A stretch of 64,000 bases of DNA, taken from Phytoseiulus persimilis. Its lineage: Eukaryota; Arthropoda; Arachnida; Mesostigmata; Phytoseiidae. The notes under the pieces were generated by a model. It was not told the origin of the DNA. It ran no database searches and worked only from the letters and a program-made list of their open reading frames with translations. The position numbers and the translations under genes are program-made. Positions 10,691 to 23,316 of this stretch are shown here, in pieces. The stretch spans positions 496,001-560,000 of the forward strand of contig CM075102.1 of assembly GCA_037576195.1 (NCBI GenBank), read 5' to 3'. How positions within the stretch are numbered: the first letter of the stretch is position 1; every line of letters starts with the position of its first letter.

Positions 10691-12338
10691 AAGAGTGTTC
10701 TGAAGATACGTCCCGAGACTGGAAGTGATGCGAGCGGCGAAATCTCAGTGCGCTCGGCGACAAGCGAACGGACCCGTAATGAGCTCCGCCGTCACTAATT
10801 GCGTCGTCTGTGTTGGAAACATTTTTCGAATGCGGAGCGCAGACTTGGAGGCGCCGACGAGAAGCGAGTGCTCCCGACCGAAGTCGAGGGCCGACATTGC
10901 TTGTGATTTTGTGTGATAAAGTGTTTACATGAAATCAGCTCTGTTTTCTAATTTCAACGCTCCAGCGATCCAAGCTCTTAACGAGACTTCGTTAGCTCCT
11001 CCGACATCACGTCGGAAAAGTTTCTGTGAGCGAGCTGGAAACCCGACACAGTCCAAGAGCACATATAACGCAGGAGAGTACGATCGTTTCGGAAAGTGCT
11101 ACGGAACCTTCCGTTCTTCTCGCTCGGCGACCCTGAACTCTGCCCTCTGTGGGTGCTGGTTCCGGTGCCCGACTCCAACCGGTCCAGCTCATTTCTCTGG
11201 AGACACACTTCCCTTTGACAACCAGCAATCAATGTCCATGAATCCTTCACGCGCTGGAGATGGAAAACTCTCGTCGGCTCGACGTCCACGTGACGTTCGA
11301 GAGGAAAAAACCCGGCTGCGTGCTTACCGAGCCGAATACTTCAATGTTCACGCTCAGCTGCACCAGTGTTTAGTTGAAAGTCGATCAAAACTGAATCCAA
11401 TTCGCTCGCCGCCATACCTCTGGAATCCAGCCAACAGTGATCATTACTGATTCTCTCGCAGCTCCCGAAACCTGCATCAAAGCGGAGATCCCGGGGCTCC
11501 TATCCGTCAAATTTGATAACTTGAGACGTTGATAACGTAGTTTTCGGTTCAGAAAAAAATATCCGGAAAAGCGTAGGGCTCTTCACGCTCGCTTTCTCTC
11601 GTGACGTCATACGTGTCCGGTCCGCGGTGACATCATCCAGAAACGAAACAACAGTCGGTTCGTGATAGCAGCTTGCTCCGCTTTGGAGAATGTCACTCGA
11701 AGCGGGAGTCGATGTCATCGAATTCCCCTGAGCGAGCGCTCCAAGGAGGAAGTACTGCCGATCAACAGCATCGCGAGCACTCTTCGTGTGTATGGTCTCG
11801 AGCTCCACACGATCCTGCCACTGATCGATACGCTTCAATGATGTCGGGAAAAATTCCTCCCTCGATGTTCCCGCAGAAACAACTCCGAAATTCTGATCCG
11901 GAAAGCTGATCGATTCGGATGTTAGTCGATGTAGTTGAGCATTTCCGAACCAAGCTGGGACGGGAATTCAATTTTTGGCCCCCGACCCCAGGATGATCTC
12001 CATGATTTGGAGGCTCCTGAAGTCCATCTCAAGAGTATGACTGTCTTGTGGAAGTCTTCTCGGCGATCTCGGCCACTGAATCAACGTCAAAGAAACCGTT
12101 CACTGTAACAACCAACCCTCTTGTAACTTCCTCCGGAAAATGAGTGCCCTCGGGAAGTGTTCAGAAAAGCAGGTTTCACGTGAGCCTCATTCATGCATCG
12201 ATTCGGAGACCTCTCACAAATTTCAGCATTCATTCATCCACTCTCGATTCATACAGGCGCCTTAAATTACAGAGTGGAATTGGCTAAGCCGCGAGCAGCG
12301 CTCGAGTTGCACGGGATTTGCAGGAAAAGGTTAAATAC
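10691..12338. other. No confident gene; 3' flank of Spaetzle-like gene
   Basis: A plus-strand frame of 173 codons (10929-11450) starts with ATG but has no domain, and its length is within chance. On the minus strand at 11500-11970 two overlapping frames are open. One of them could be an exon downstream of the minus-strand exon at 12339-12627, but I found no phase-consistent join. No canonical AATAAA lies close behind the Spaetzle-like stop. Confidence 0.35.
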
Positions 12339-12627
12339 CCAGCTTTGAGAGATCGGAGGGGCAGGGACCCTTTGTGTCATTGAGCTCGCGGAACTTCCCC
12401 CACGGCTTCATGTTGCTGTAGAAATGTTTCAGGGAAAGATGGTTGGCAAACCGCTGATCGTCGTGCCTTTCCTGGCAATATCGACGGGCATATCGCGCCT
12501 TGCTGAAAGATCGTCCGGCGGGCAGGCTTGTCGGCTGCAGTGTTTCCAGCACGGTGGTTGGCAGCTCTGGGAGCTCGCTGCTGGTTGAAGGAGCTATCGT
12601 TCCTTTATGAGAACCGGAAGCGGCCAT
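12339..12627 (-). CDS. Possible first exon, unrecognised
   Basis: The minus-strand frame opens with ATG (MAASGSHKGT), continues for 96 codons, and meets a GT (GTATTT) at 12338 that could serve as a donor, leaving phase 1. The peptide is Ser/Thr/Pro-rich at first, then basic with many Arg, Tyr and His. No domain is recognised. The frame is within chance length, so the call rests only on the start, composition and donor. Confidence 0.25.
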
Positions 12628-13267
12628 GGAACGTGCGCCTGCACATGTTGCTCATGTGTGCTCCTCTGAGTGCTCTCTGGTTACGGATTACAACTCTACA
12701 ACCCGAGCAACTTCCTGGCTGTGCTCGTCTTTGGAGTGTACCGCTCACTTGTGGATCTGTTCAACTCCATGACGATATTTCTCAAAGAGAAAACATTCGA
12801 ACCGAACTCGGGAAACGCTGGAGCTCTTCCTTTCAGTCGCTCAAAAGTCACTACGCACTCTTGTAGCTGACAATTTTCCCACGTTGTGGCATGTACAGGC
12901 CGTTATAAGGCCGTCTGAATCGGAAACGTGTGTTTTCCATGCCGAGACATGTCCACCGGTCCAAAGTCAAGCGGAATCGGTCCGAAAATATGATCCCACG
13001 ACGCGGACCAGGAAACGGCTCCTGGAACGGTCCTCCGCAAAACAAGCTTTATTCGGCATCGGTGGGTCTCTCATGTCATGTTACATCCATTCTGTGGATC
13101 ACGACTGACCTGGAATCAATTTCGTGCTTGAGGTCGACGCGAAAGCAGGTCTCCGGGAGTTGATCTCACGACCGAGGTCGCCGAGGAAGTCTTTCACCGA
13201 GCTTCCGTCTCCTTGAGATGGATTTCAGGAGCCTCCAGATGATGGAGATGATCCTCGGGTCGGCAGG
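12628..13267. other. No confident gene
   Basis: Short frames on both strands (up to 112 codons) without motif. This stretch is upstream of the nine-exon gene and may hold its promoter and 5' UTR. No TATA box or initiator stands out. Confidence 0.4.
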
Positions 13268-13395
13268 CCGAAAAATGAATTCCCGTACCCGCCCGGTACG
13301 GCAATTCTTTTTCCGTACCGGCTCGGTGCGGAAATTCATTTTCCGTAGCGATCGGTATGCAAATCCAATTTTCGTACTCCCTACTCCGGAAAATG
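13268..13395. repeat. Degenerate ~30-35 bp tandem repeat
   Basis: About four imperfect copies of a unit of the form CGGTACGG(A)AATTC.TTTTCCGTA follow one another with variable length. The first copy carries CCGTACC..GGTACGG, which is locally palindromic. The array ends about 60 bp before the ATG of the nine-exon gene, so it would lie in its promoter or 5' UTR. Confidence 0.55.
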
Positions 13396-13457
13396 ATGTC
13401 TATGAGTACCTTCACAGAATTTCGCGGGCCTGCTGACAACCACAGCCATCTCGGAAG

Positions 13458-16400
13458 ATGAAGCTCATTCGATGGATGGAACAACACATACGGGGAGGAC
13501 GCAAGAAAGACAAAGAAGACAAAGAAAAAGGAAAACAGAGCAAGAAGAGCAGAAAACTTCAACGGGGTTTCGAGGAAGTGAGCTCCATCGTCAAGCTACA
13601 GGTAATGCAATTTGGAACATTTTGCAACAGGCTTGCAGAAACATTGTTGCCTCTCGGCCTCCGTCGAGGAGTCACCGACTCATATTGGCTGAGTTTTCCT
13701 CCGTGTGCGAGGCCGTTGCCGTCGGAACTTTTGTTTGCTTCGATATTTTTACCCGCGGAGCCTCGCTCGATTGGGACCGACGGCAACGATTCCCGAATTC
13801 CGATCGGGTTCTCTTGTTTCCACCGAAGCCTGACGAGGGGAGATTCAATCTTAATATCATGAGGGCAATAGTTCTCGACCACCCTGCCGCTTTGCAACTC
13901 CTGAGTGGTGTCTTGGAAGAGTGATGCTGACGCGGTTCGAATGTAGAATTCTAGCAAGCTTCCGCCGTAAAAGCGATTGATGTAAAGTCGATGTGGGCGA
14001 ATAAAATGATTGTCCCTTTCAAGGAGAACGAACTCCAAACTTCGGTGAGGGAGCAGACGACTTCTGCCGTCGAGTCGTTGCTGGGCCCGCTATACACAGC
14101 TCGGGACCAAACGATCACCAAGTCGGAAAATGGCTTTATGGTGAGTTGCGACCCAGAAGTTTCCCATATCCGAGACGGAATACACTAGTATCAAACAATC
14201 CAAAGCATTTGTTCGCCAATTTCTTGCGGTGGAAGCTAATGGAAGCCACTGCACAACCTCGGTTATTCCAACTGATCGATGCGGAAACAGGCTGAAATGA
14301 TCGGAAGTTGAAGTATTGGAGGTTGGAATAATCGAGGTTGTTCTGTATTTGAAATCGGAATAATCCGGGTTGCATTATGATGTAAGTTGGAATAATTGTG
14401 GTCAGAATCCGAATGCTTGAAATGGTCGGGGTCGGAATAATTTAGGTTGTATTTCACGACTGAATTTTCTCATACAACAACCAGATAGCTTCCATAACCG
14501 TTATTTTCAGGCGAACCATAACTGCAACGTTGCACTAGAGTCCGGTTCCGATCGATACACGTACGGGGAGAGGCAACAAACCGAGGGCGAAGTCTATTCC
14601 GAGATCCCAGACACACCTCCACCGCCGGCTCCACCATCGATAGCTAATCGCATACCTCTACAGCACATTCGCTGCATCGGTCAATCTACGCAGTCAGCAG
14701 TCAGCGACCTCGTCAACCAAGCACAACACTGTAGCTCTGTACGTCGCGTCATCTGTTCTATACTTACGGCAGAACAACTCAAAAGTCACAATACGCGTTA
14801 CGAGCTTGAGCGACAAGTCCCATCTCGTTCGATCATTTCGAATGATATATTTACAGGAAACTCCGAAAGAGCGGAGTCGAATCAAAACGAATCCCTGGTT
14901 CGTTTCGTCACCCCAGAGCCCCTGCTGTTCGTCCTCAACTTCCGGTGACTCAGGAGCCTGGACGGCGACGTCGAGCGATAGATCCGGACGCAACATGCGT
15001 ATTCAGGAAGGCCCCACCCCGCAAGACAACGCGAGTCACGATTGGTGAGGAAAAATTATGGCATTCGTCGTTATGGCTCTTCCTGAGCTCGAAATTGTTG
15101 CACCCCGAGGGGAGTCAGTCCGATGAGGAGAAAAAACACCGTCATCCCTCAGGTACTACGCCGATTCGACATCGTCAACTGCATCGTTATCGAAGAGAAC
15201 TTCGGCTTTGAAAGCGACTCAACTATATCAGAACGTCTTGCCGCTCGGGGAGCGAGCGTTGAGCTCGCAAAAGGCTGTCGGAGGACGGGTTTTGTACCGG
15301 TGAGTTGGAGATCCTGCGCAGTATCGTTCACGAGGCGTGACTGCAACCGGTCCTTCCGAACTTCGATGAGAGGGATCAGACAATGAACAGGATATCTCGT
15401 TTCAGATATCCTTCGGGCACCAATATCGCGTGCGCTGGAAATCCGAATAAATGGCAGTTCCAGAGACGGCCAGGAAGCGCGCGGACATACAGGAAGAGCT
15501 ACTTCAACTACCCATATGGAGGCGAGACACAGGACTTCACTTCATCCGAGGTCGGGATACCATCTGAGCGATCCGCGGTGATTCCTTTCTCGTTCTCTCA
15601 GCTCATCCCTCTCCACTGATTTGGTGTTCTCAAATCCGTTCTCTCACTCGTTTAGGACGAAGCGTTCTCAGATGACTATCAGACTGAGAGCGGGACCAGC
15701 GATTTGGCCTCAGTTCGCAGTAGGCTCAGCCGAGAAGGCCGCAAGTTCGAGTCTTCCCATTCGCCGTCGTTCTATGCGGGGAATGAGAGAGAAATCTTCG
15801 ATAAGAAAAACGATTCACGGATGCCCATAGCAGGACGACGAAGCACCAAAGCTCAGGTGAGGTGACGAAAACGACCGAATCCGAGACGATTATTCTTCAA
15901 CGATGATTATGGCTCGAAACGATCGATGGCTCGACAGCTTATAGGCGTGTTTGGAGAGTCATTCGACGTTTTCTGACATTGACGAATCCTCGAAAAGGTA
16001 TCATATACGACCGGTGCCCCCGAGTCGCATGGGATGGGGCCTTGCTTCAGGGATCCTTCGCCCTTGAAAGTCTCGTGCGTTAAGGATGAATATGCAAGAC
16101 CTCCGAAAAGTGTCGAGTGTCAAATGAGGCAGCAGGTAACTCTCTTATTCTATGGCTTCAGGCGGAAAGAACAAATAATATTCAGATTTCGTCCCCTCCT
16201 GGGATTTTCTGAGGGAAAGAGAAAGAAAGATCTCGTGACCACGTATCGGAGCTGAACGAGCTGTTCTGAGATCGCCTCCCATGGCGTCGAACTACAACGC
16301 CTGAACCATTTCAGGAAAATCTCCTGTTGCACCGGGAACTCCTGCAATTCAAGCAATTCTTGTTGATGCGCACTCTGGAAAACATGGGATCAGAGCTCAA

Positions 16401-17082
16401 CATGAATCGTAGCGTCCTGCTCAGTAGTCCTCAGTCGAGGCAGCGAGATTTCTTGAGGCACCACGAGCTCCAGGGTCTGTCCCCGCATGTAGGCCGGAGA
16501 CCGCAACCACATTTCGTTCAAGTGAACGATACCCGACCATCACATCGACAGGTGGGCTTACGTGTCCGGAAAGAAAGATTCGGGAATCTCGACAAATTAT
16601 TCTCGACGCCGGTCGAGTACATCTACCTCCCAGGGAGCCCTATCATGTCACCGCCGATGCTATTCGAATCTTTCGTTTTCCAGCCCTCAAGACCCGTCCA
16701 ACCTCACCAGAGCCCACGGCTCGTCTCAAATTTGCAATGCTCTCCCTTGCGAGCGCGGAATTCGCAAATGAGTCCACGAACTCCACGATTGGGCCGTCCG
16801 ATGGCTACTCAGCTGGATCAATCGAGTCAGATGACTCAACTATCGCAGATCGCGTGTCACGAGATGGCTTTCGATCGAATCGGCCACCCACCCATGCCGA
16901 ATCATTCGAAATTGCTTTGCAGTCCGAAAGTCGGCATCAGAATCAATCCTTCTGCAAGCCCCGTAACACCTCGAATGGGTCGTCCCCTCTACGCGATGCC
17001 TAAAGGCGTTCCTCGAACCACAACCATCGATTTCCAAGCTTTCTCCTCACCGGCCAGAAAACAAACCGGAGAGATGGCGTGA
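13458..17082 (+). CDS. Nine-exon Ser/Pro-rich protein with coiled coil, unrecognised family
   Basis: A gene model of about 675 codons joins nine exons with kept phase: 13458-13601, 14024-14140, 14511-14738, 14857-15044, 15153-15299, 15406-15550 (or to 15577), 15656-15861, 16051-16135 and 16315-17082. Most junctions have good GTGAGT/GTAATG donors and TTTCAG/CTCAG acceptors. The donors of exon 6 (GTCGGG or GTGATT) and exon 7 (GTGACG) are weaker. The N-terminus is basic and Lys-rich (exon 1). Exons 3-7 are polar, with a Pro run and Tyr/Ser-rich patches. Exon 9 opens with a Leu-rich, coiled-coil-like helix (ENLLLHRELLQFKQFLL). Its tail repeats a motif, SPRTPRLGRPM then SPVTPRMGRPL. No signal peptide or membrane segment is seen, so it is probably cytoplasmic, perhaps a scaffold or cytoskeletal adaptor. 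I do not recognise the family. The last exon alone is open for 256 codons, longer than chance. Part of it (16555-16680) could be an in-frame optional intron. Confidence 0.7.
14255..14457. repeat. Intronic repeats of a GTTGGAATAATC unit with inverted arm
   Basis: In the second intron of the nine-exon gene, an 18-bp arm at 14255-14272 pairs with 14322-14339 with one mismatch (AACCTCGG/ATTATTCCAAC). The word G-T/C-CGGAATAAT..-GGTTG recurs at about 14322, 14353, 14384 and 14432. This looks like a decayed minisatellite or foldback element confined to the intron. Confidence 0.6.
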
Positions 17083-17506
17083 AGCAAGACAGCTCACTGC
17101 TCAACTTGATGTCCTACACGTTCTGTGCCCGAACCAGGACGATGCCGCCGTGAAGATAACTCCGAAACTACCTCCGTCTCAGCTGGGCTCAAAAGCCCAG
17201 CCACCTGAGCGTGGCAGCAAACTAGATCAACTCGACAGCATAGGTAACCACAGGGAAAGGAACGAGGTCGAAAACAAGATCTCGTTTGTGATTTACCTGT
17301 TTTGTGCAATCGATCGGTCCCCAGAAACGCAGCAGCAGCGACCTCCGGAAATTCCTGTACACGGGAAACAGTTTTCCATGAGTTCTACGAGTGCTACCGA
17401 GAGACAGTGAACGAGTGCAATATTTACCCATGTATATGAACTGAAATGCTATGAGTGGACATTCGACGAACACATTTTAGTAAGCCATTTCATACGGGAA
17501 ATCAAT

Positions 17507-17512
17507 AATAAA
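17507..17512 (+). terminator. Poly(A) signal AATAAA
   Basis: A canonical AATAAA lies 424 bp after the stop of the nine-exon gene, in AT-rich sequence with no long frame between. It is the best candidate for that gene's 3' end and supports 17082 as its last coding base. Confidence 0.5.
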
Positions 17513-20500
17513 GTGCGAAATTTCACTTTTCCATCTCTCCTCATTTGTTGAAGCGTGCGGTCTCGACGCGGAACGGCGCTTCGCCCTGAAGTCACAAGTA
17601 AAGATCGTTTCCCCCTGGAAAAATCAGAACTTCACTTCTCAGGGACTCATTTCAGTCGATGGCTGCTCGAATGCGACATCCCAAACTCATTCTTAGTTTG
17701 TTCAGATTCGTCGTAATCTTTTCGGGAAAGGTCTATCACGCTCCGATGGCTACAGAGAGACGAGGAACGAGTGCAATATTCACCTGTGAACACGAGAGGT
17801 TCTGAGTCCCGGTGACTCGTTCGACCGAGTCTTGTAAATTTTCGGAGGATTGCTGGCTTGGCGGGCGCATGCAGTCTCGGCCGTGTGTGAGGCGAAGTCC
17901 TGGGCTCCAAACAAACCCCGAATCGTGTCAAGTGTCTATCGATGAGCTTCGCTTAGTTGACCTCAAAAGTCTTGCTCGACTTTCCCGAGAGTGATACCGA
18001 AGCCGTGAAGTCGAGTTCAAAAAAAGACCCCAACGCTACGAAAAGGCTCACATCAAATCATCCCGGAGGCGAATGACACGCTGATACCCCAGAGTCGTGG
18101 TTATTTCTGCATGGCATCCCTCTGATGGCAGAGGACACCTCTGCAGCGACCGACCCAGAGTCCTCCTCTGTCTTGTGGTTAGGATCTATCATTTCCGGTT
18201 CGTCACCCAAAAGTCTGCGCCGAGTTCCAGACTCGGGGATCAAGTACGCGTTTTTCACGTTTCTCGGCGCTGCACTTCCATCGAAGAAACAATCGTCACC
18301 CATCGCTCCATAATTGGTGGCTGTTACCAATCATGGAACAGTGTCCTGCGGTACTCCCGCCGACGTGAATATCGTAAATCTTTCACAGCATGTATTGTCA
18401 AAGTTCCTGGATTCGTAGCACCTGTGGATCAGTTGCCACTTAAACGACATGGAGCAGTTACGGAACACTTTGATTTTCCACAGCCGGTCGGTGACTCTAA
18501 TTGGAAACAAATTCGATGCTCCGAAACTGTTTCCTAACACCAACAATCGAGTATTCCATAACTGGTTGCCCCCCCCCCCCTCTCTCAAACAATTAGCGGA
18601 GAACTTCGAGGAGGTTCACAGCGTTGTCGAAGAACTCGACTGCGGAGATGCACCCGCCTTCCAGAAATCCCGAGGGGCGCTTGTGGGCGAAACAGAGATT
18701 AGGTCCCATCTCGGCCGACTTCTCAGAAAACCCATCTCTCCTTAAGAGTAGTGGCTACCGATTTCTCCTGTTCTTGCTCGGCAACAGAACTAATGGAGAG
18801 AACAGTACCGCTCCGTTTCCTTTCGACGGAGTTGTGTTCGAGGCGTAATTTCGTCTTTCGGGAACTTCCCCGACGAAGGCGGCGTTTCATCGTTCCATGG
18901 ACCGAAGCACATTGCCGAGCTTTCACGATCGACGAGGACAGCTTCTGGGCCTGTGATTTCGTTTTGTTCTCGCTTAGTTTCTCTGATGAGATCTTCCACC
19001 CATTTCGGAGTCCTTCGAGCTTTCCAAAGCTTGAATCGCGCGAACGGGATACACGACTTGCTGCATCAGCCGGCATCCAGGTGAACAAAATATACGCGTA
19101 GGATCGGCTAGAAGTCGAAACTCTCAGATACTTTCGAACTCTCTATCTTCTTCCGGTGGGGAGTGAGTGCTTTCTTGGTAGAGTTTCGTGAGTGTCGGGA
19201 GTCAAACAGATATCGATTCATCAGGATCGGAATCATAACATGGGAATTATAATCCGAAGAAGTTCGATCCGGAGGAGAGCGCCATCCCGGAAAATGCGTC
19301 CATTATTCACCGATCAAACTTCACAATTCCCTTCGAAAGTACCGTGGGGTCCATAGGATCAGAATATGCTGCAGAATCGCCCGAGATATGAGGAATACAG
19401 ATTTCCTCAGTACCCAGTCCGCTTGAGGCCAAAGGGGTGTCTAGCTAAAGCCGCACCCGAGGCAATTTCTCGACAGCGGTTATACGGGTGATCTTGCGAG
19501 GATGTGTCGCGTCATCTCGTTTCCCTGTTTCTGGAGATTCCAGGATTGCTCAATCCAGATCTGTCGGAGGGCGTAAGGGCATGTCGGCGGACGGGCATCA
19601 GACATGCTGTGACATGCGTTGTATGAGAGGCTCGGAATAGTCATCCGATGATTTCCGCGATGATTTCCCCTCTCCCTCAAACGGCGACTCACAGCGCGTT
19701 TCTTCTTGGGGAGTCTTCGGCTCTTTCAGGCTACATGATCGAGTCGACGCCGATTGGCTCGACGAATTCATCAGCCCGCTCCCATGAGTTTGCAACGAGA
19801 CCCTCAGGATTCCCGACAGCGGAATCACGCTGCTTACCTCCAGCTGGAGGACATTGTTGGAGACAGCCAGTCCGTTGGAGAGAGGATCATTGAATCGCTT
19901 CCTTCTGCTCCGGAGAGCTACTGTGAATCGTGAAATGGAAGCCCGGCCTTCCATCATCTCGAGAGTCACGGCGGGGCAGGGGCTTGTGTATTAGAGGGGC
20001 CTATAGCCCCAGAAAGTTACTGATAAATCAGGCCAGCCGAATTAAGCATCGGAAGCATATGGATAGTACTCGTTATCGTCGGTAAGAAATCCAGAGGGGC
20101 TTCAATTCCAAGATTTACGATATGTGCTCCCCCAACCGAATTCCATTCGGAATCGTTGAGGCGTTCGTTTTGGGTGGACGCCACCACGTTCGCTGTGGGA
20201 ATTAACAGAAGTGCGGTCACTCGTGCCGACTGTTCGACCAAGTTGCTTCTCCATCATACCTCCACCCTTGAGTTCAACTGACTGTTCACGTCGACGAAGA
20301 GCAGCAATTGAACAAATTAGTAGCGGGCCGACGAGACCGTCCATGGCATCCTTGTCCGGCATGATCAGTCAACCTCAAGTCCTCAGTCGGACGATGCGCG
20401 GCGGAGGCGGTGATTTTTGAAACCAAGGCGACGAGAGACTCGGAGGAGGCTTTCCTGAAGCGGGGAGTTGCGTGAACCGTGTGACCGGCTATGGTCTCGT

Positions 20501-22435
20501 TGCAATACTCGACATGCTCGATCCAGCCAGTCGCCAATCCTTCAAGCTCTCTACTGCCTGATTCAGTGCAAAACCAAGCGAGCCGCGAGAGCGATTCGTT
20601 TGCGGTGATGCCACAGTTGGGTAAGCCGAGTTCTATTTTGTTAACTTGTTAACTGAGCGCTGATGAACTCTTCCGAACTTATCCGCTACATTTCTCCATC
20701 AAATTCGCATGGGAACCAGTGAGCTGATTCAAGATCCCTTTGAAGCATGTCGCAGTACTTGGGCGCCCAGCGAGAAACCTACGGAACCAACAGGTGAGCT
20801 CCTGAACTTGACCTTGTTTCTCTCCTCCTTTTGAGGCCCAAAGGTATCCTTGATGGCTCTCATCCGCCGCTTCTCTTGGCTCCACTGCCCAGAGCGGCTC
20901 GAGAACGTGGACCGATCATCGCGTATCAATTGAGAAATAGCAACCTGGACAATCCGTCGCGTTGACTATTTCATCTTCGACACCAGCTGAACACTGACTG
21001 ACGATGCAAACGAGTTCTCTGCGTGCGCCACCGCTTGCGGCCAGTACGAGTCCGCAGAGTCCAGTTTGAACCCTTTCGGTTGGGATGACTCAACCAAGTA
21101 CATATTTCCGAAGAATGATGAGGTAAGCTCCGGCGCGACATAGTCTGTGTTCACCTCAAAGCTCTCATGAGATCTTTGCTTACCCGAAGAATGAGATCAG
21201 CCATGAGAGTCACCCGAGGAAAGGTCAGTCAGTTTCAGACCGGACAGAGAGAGTTTCTCTTTGAAATCCGCGGAGTTCCTCGAGTTTCCAAAAAAAATCA
21301 GCGAACACGAACTGCAGGCCCCGAGGAGATTTTTCTCGGAGTGGCAAAAGAATGGCAAGGTCTGTCTGCTCCGTCTGAGAGCTGTGAGCATTGAAAGTGG
21401 GGTTCGGTCGTACGGAGTCGTCAAGAAAGCTGGCACTTGCGGACATCTCTCGAGCCGACCCGTCTTCCGGACTCCCTAGGTAGAAGTCGCGCCAGTTCTG
21501 ATCAGGTTGATTCATTTGCTGACTGTTATTTGCTGTTTACATATTTTTTACATGTGAGCAACCCCATACATAGAAAGTCGGAGGACGGTGTGGGGATCGG
21601 TGGGAAGAAAAGTGTCGCAGGCAGTGAAACTGGCGGTGACAGTTTGGTTAGAGGGAGAGACTAGGTCATAGAGATCACGGCAGAGGTTCCAGCCTGCCGG
21701 CCTGAACCGATTCAGTCAGATGCTGACACAACGGTTGCACGCGTCCGCCGCGGGATAGTGCATGATCACGTCAACCTTTCGATGAACAGATTGCAGCGAC
21801 AGCTCACCGAGCTGAGATCGGTCAATGAACAGCGCAGGCAGCTCAACAGGAGCAAGATACACAACAATCGATGTACCAGAATGGATCGGTGCCGGCAAGT
21901 AGCTGCAAATGGACAGAGCACAATGACTGCAAAACTACAACATCGAGCGATCGGCCTCTCAAAGGAAAAGAGAGAATGGATGGTAAGGGCGTGCAGAGAC
22001 GGAAGGACAAGCGGGGCGATTGGTTCCGCGGAAACGCTCCGAGAACACTTGACATGATCGAGGGAGATTCCTAGTACAGAAACATTGTTCACAGGCGGGG
22101 TGTTCGTGAGGGACTCAGGAGAGTGTCAGCCTGAAGCCAATTGAGTGCAATTCATCAAGAGATCGTCGAACAATCACTCGCGAAATGAGAGGAATAACGT
22201 CCTCGTCCCCATGGAACTGACGCTCCCGATGATTGAGACATTCTCCCAAACCTCACCGGAAGTGCTGACCGAAACTATCAAAAGCGGTCAAAGATTTCAG
22301 CTCGATCAGAAGTTGCGCGTATTTCATGGGCACGGCCCATAATTTCGGCCGCCACTCGGCTACAGAGAATCGCCAACGAGCTGAGCAGAAGAAAGAGCGG
22401 AAGGACTGATGCACAACGAAAACTAGATTGTCCAA
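17513..22435. other. No confident gene; poly-C tract at 18569-18580
   Basis: Many frames of 60-146 codons lie on both strands (for example 18097-18537 plus, 18723-19088 minus, 19598-19969 minus), often open in two or three phases over the same bases. None carries a recognisable domain or makes a clear splice chain, so I assign none. A 12-base C run sits at 18569-18580. From about 21.7 kb the plus strand leads into the LINE relic and may contain its 5' part, although no RNA-binding motif was seen there. Confidence 0.35.
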
Positions 22436-23316
22436 GTCTGTAACACATTCCGGTTACCGGATGGCCTCACATCTGAGAGGGATAGCCAGACCACGAGCGG
22501 CTGCGACTACATTCTCTACTCACGTCGCTTGGATGGACCCGGATTTAGAGGGATTGAGGATGGCATGTCGGATCATAGCGATCTGAACGTTTCCCTTGAG
22601 ACATTGAGGAAAGAGTATGAGGGGAAAATAACCCTCAGAGAGAAGGACGAGGAAGCCGCAACGATGCTGATCAAGCGAGAGGTGACAACTCGACTTTTGG
22701 AGGAGAGAGGACCTTAATATCACAACCCAGAACTCCCTTATAACGGAGAAAAGGGATGGTTGTGAGTACAAACCAAAACGAAGCAAGCTGGTCGGAAAAG
22801 ATAACTTGGGAGGACTAAACAATGTATGAGTACATTGTCAAGAGTCCGGACGATCAGCGGCCCGGAAACCTCGAGCATCAGAAGAGAATGTGAAGAACCT
22901 GGGAGACGAGTGCCATTTGCATATCAATTGCCGGCAGAGAGAGGACGACACCAAAGGAGGTGGATGGCCACCTCGCGGGAATCGATGAGAAGCTCCTACG
23001 GCAGAGCAACTAAATGTTACAGACGGTAAGAACGGCGGGGAAGAGATTACGACAGCCGATAACTGGGTTCCAAATCAGTTCAGTAGATGTTCGGATGACA
23101 TTGGAGAAAATAAACCCCAGCGGAGCGGCTGCATTTGGCGGCGTGAGCGCCAGTCTGGCCACAAGGGTTGGGTTTGAATGCCTAGCGCGGTTATTCCAGA
23201 GAACGATCATAAAGGGGGTGAACATCTCAGGATGTTGGAGCCAATTCACTCAAATACCAACCGATGACAAGTTCTGTTGTACTACACAGGTTCTTTGCAA
23301 GAACACACAGTATTGA
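22436..23316 (+). mobile_element. Degenerate LINE: endonuclease end and RT start
   Basis: Two pieces of a non-LTR retrotransposon polyprotein can be read. At 22436-22717 the frame matches the end of the apurinic-like endonuclease: an NTF start, then DYILYSRRL, then EDGMSDHSDL, the SDH being the conserved C-terminal active-site motif. At 23014-23316 the frame matches the beginning of a LINE reverse transcriptase: a run of the type V..TLEKI.PSGAAAFGG, then LARLF and a Gly-x-x-x-Ser-x-x-W turn, like the PSGKAAGPDG..W element of these enzymes. The stretch between is interrupted by stops. No palm catalytic YADD box is readable downstream. It is a dead 5'/middle fragment. Confidence 0.7.

Noticed and set aside
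18723-19101. Opposed frames of 116-121 codons on both strands
   Set aside because: Two or three phases are open over the same bases with no domain, so choosing one would be guesswork.
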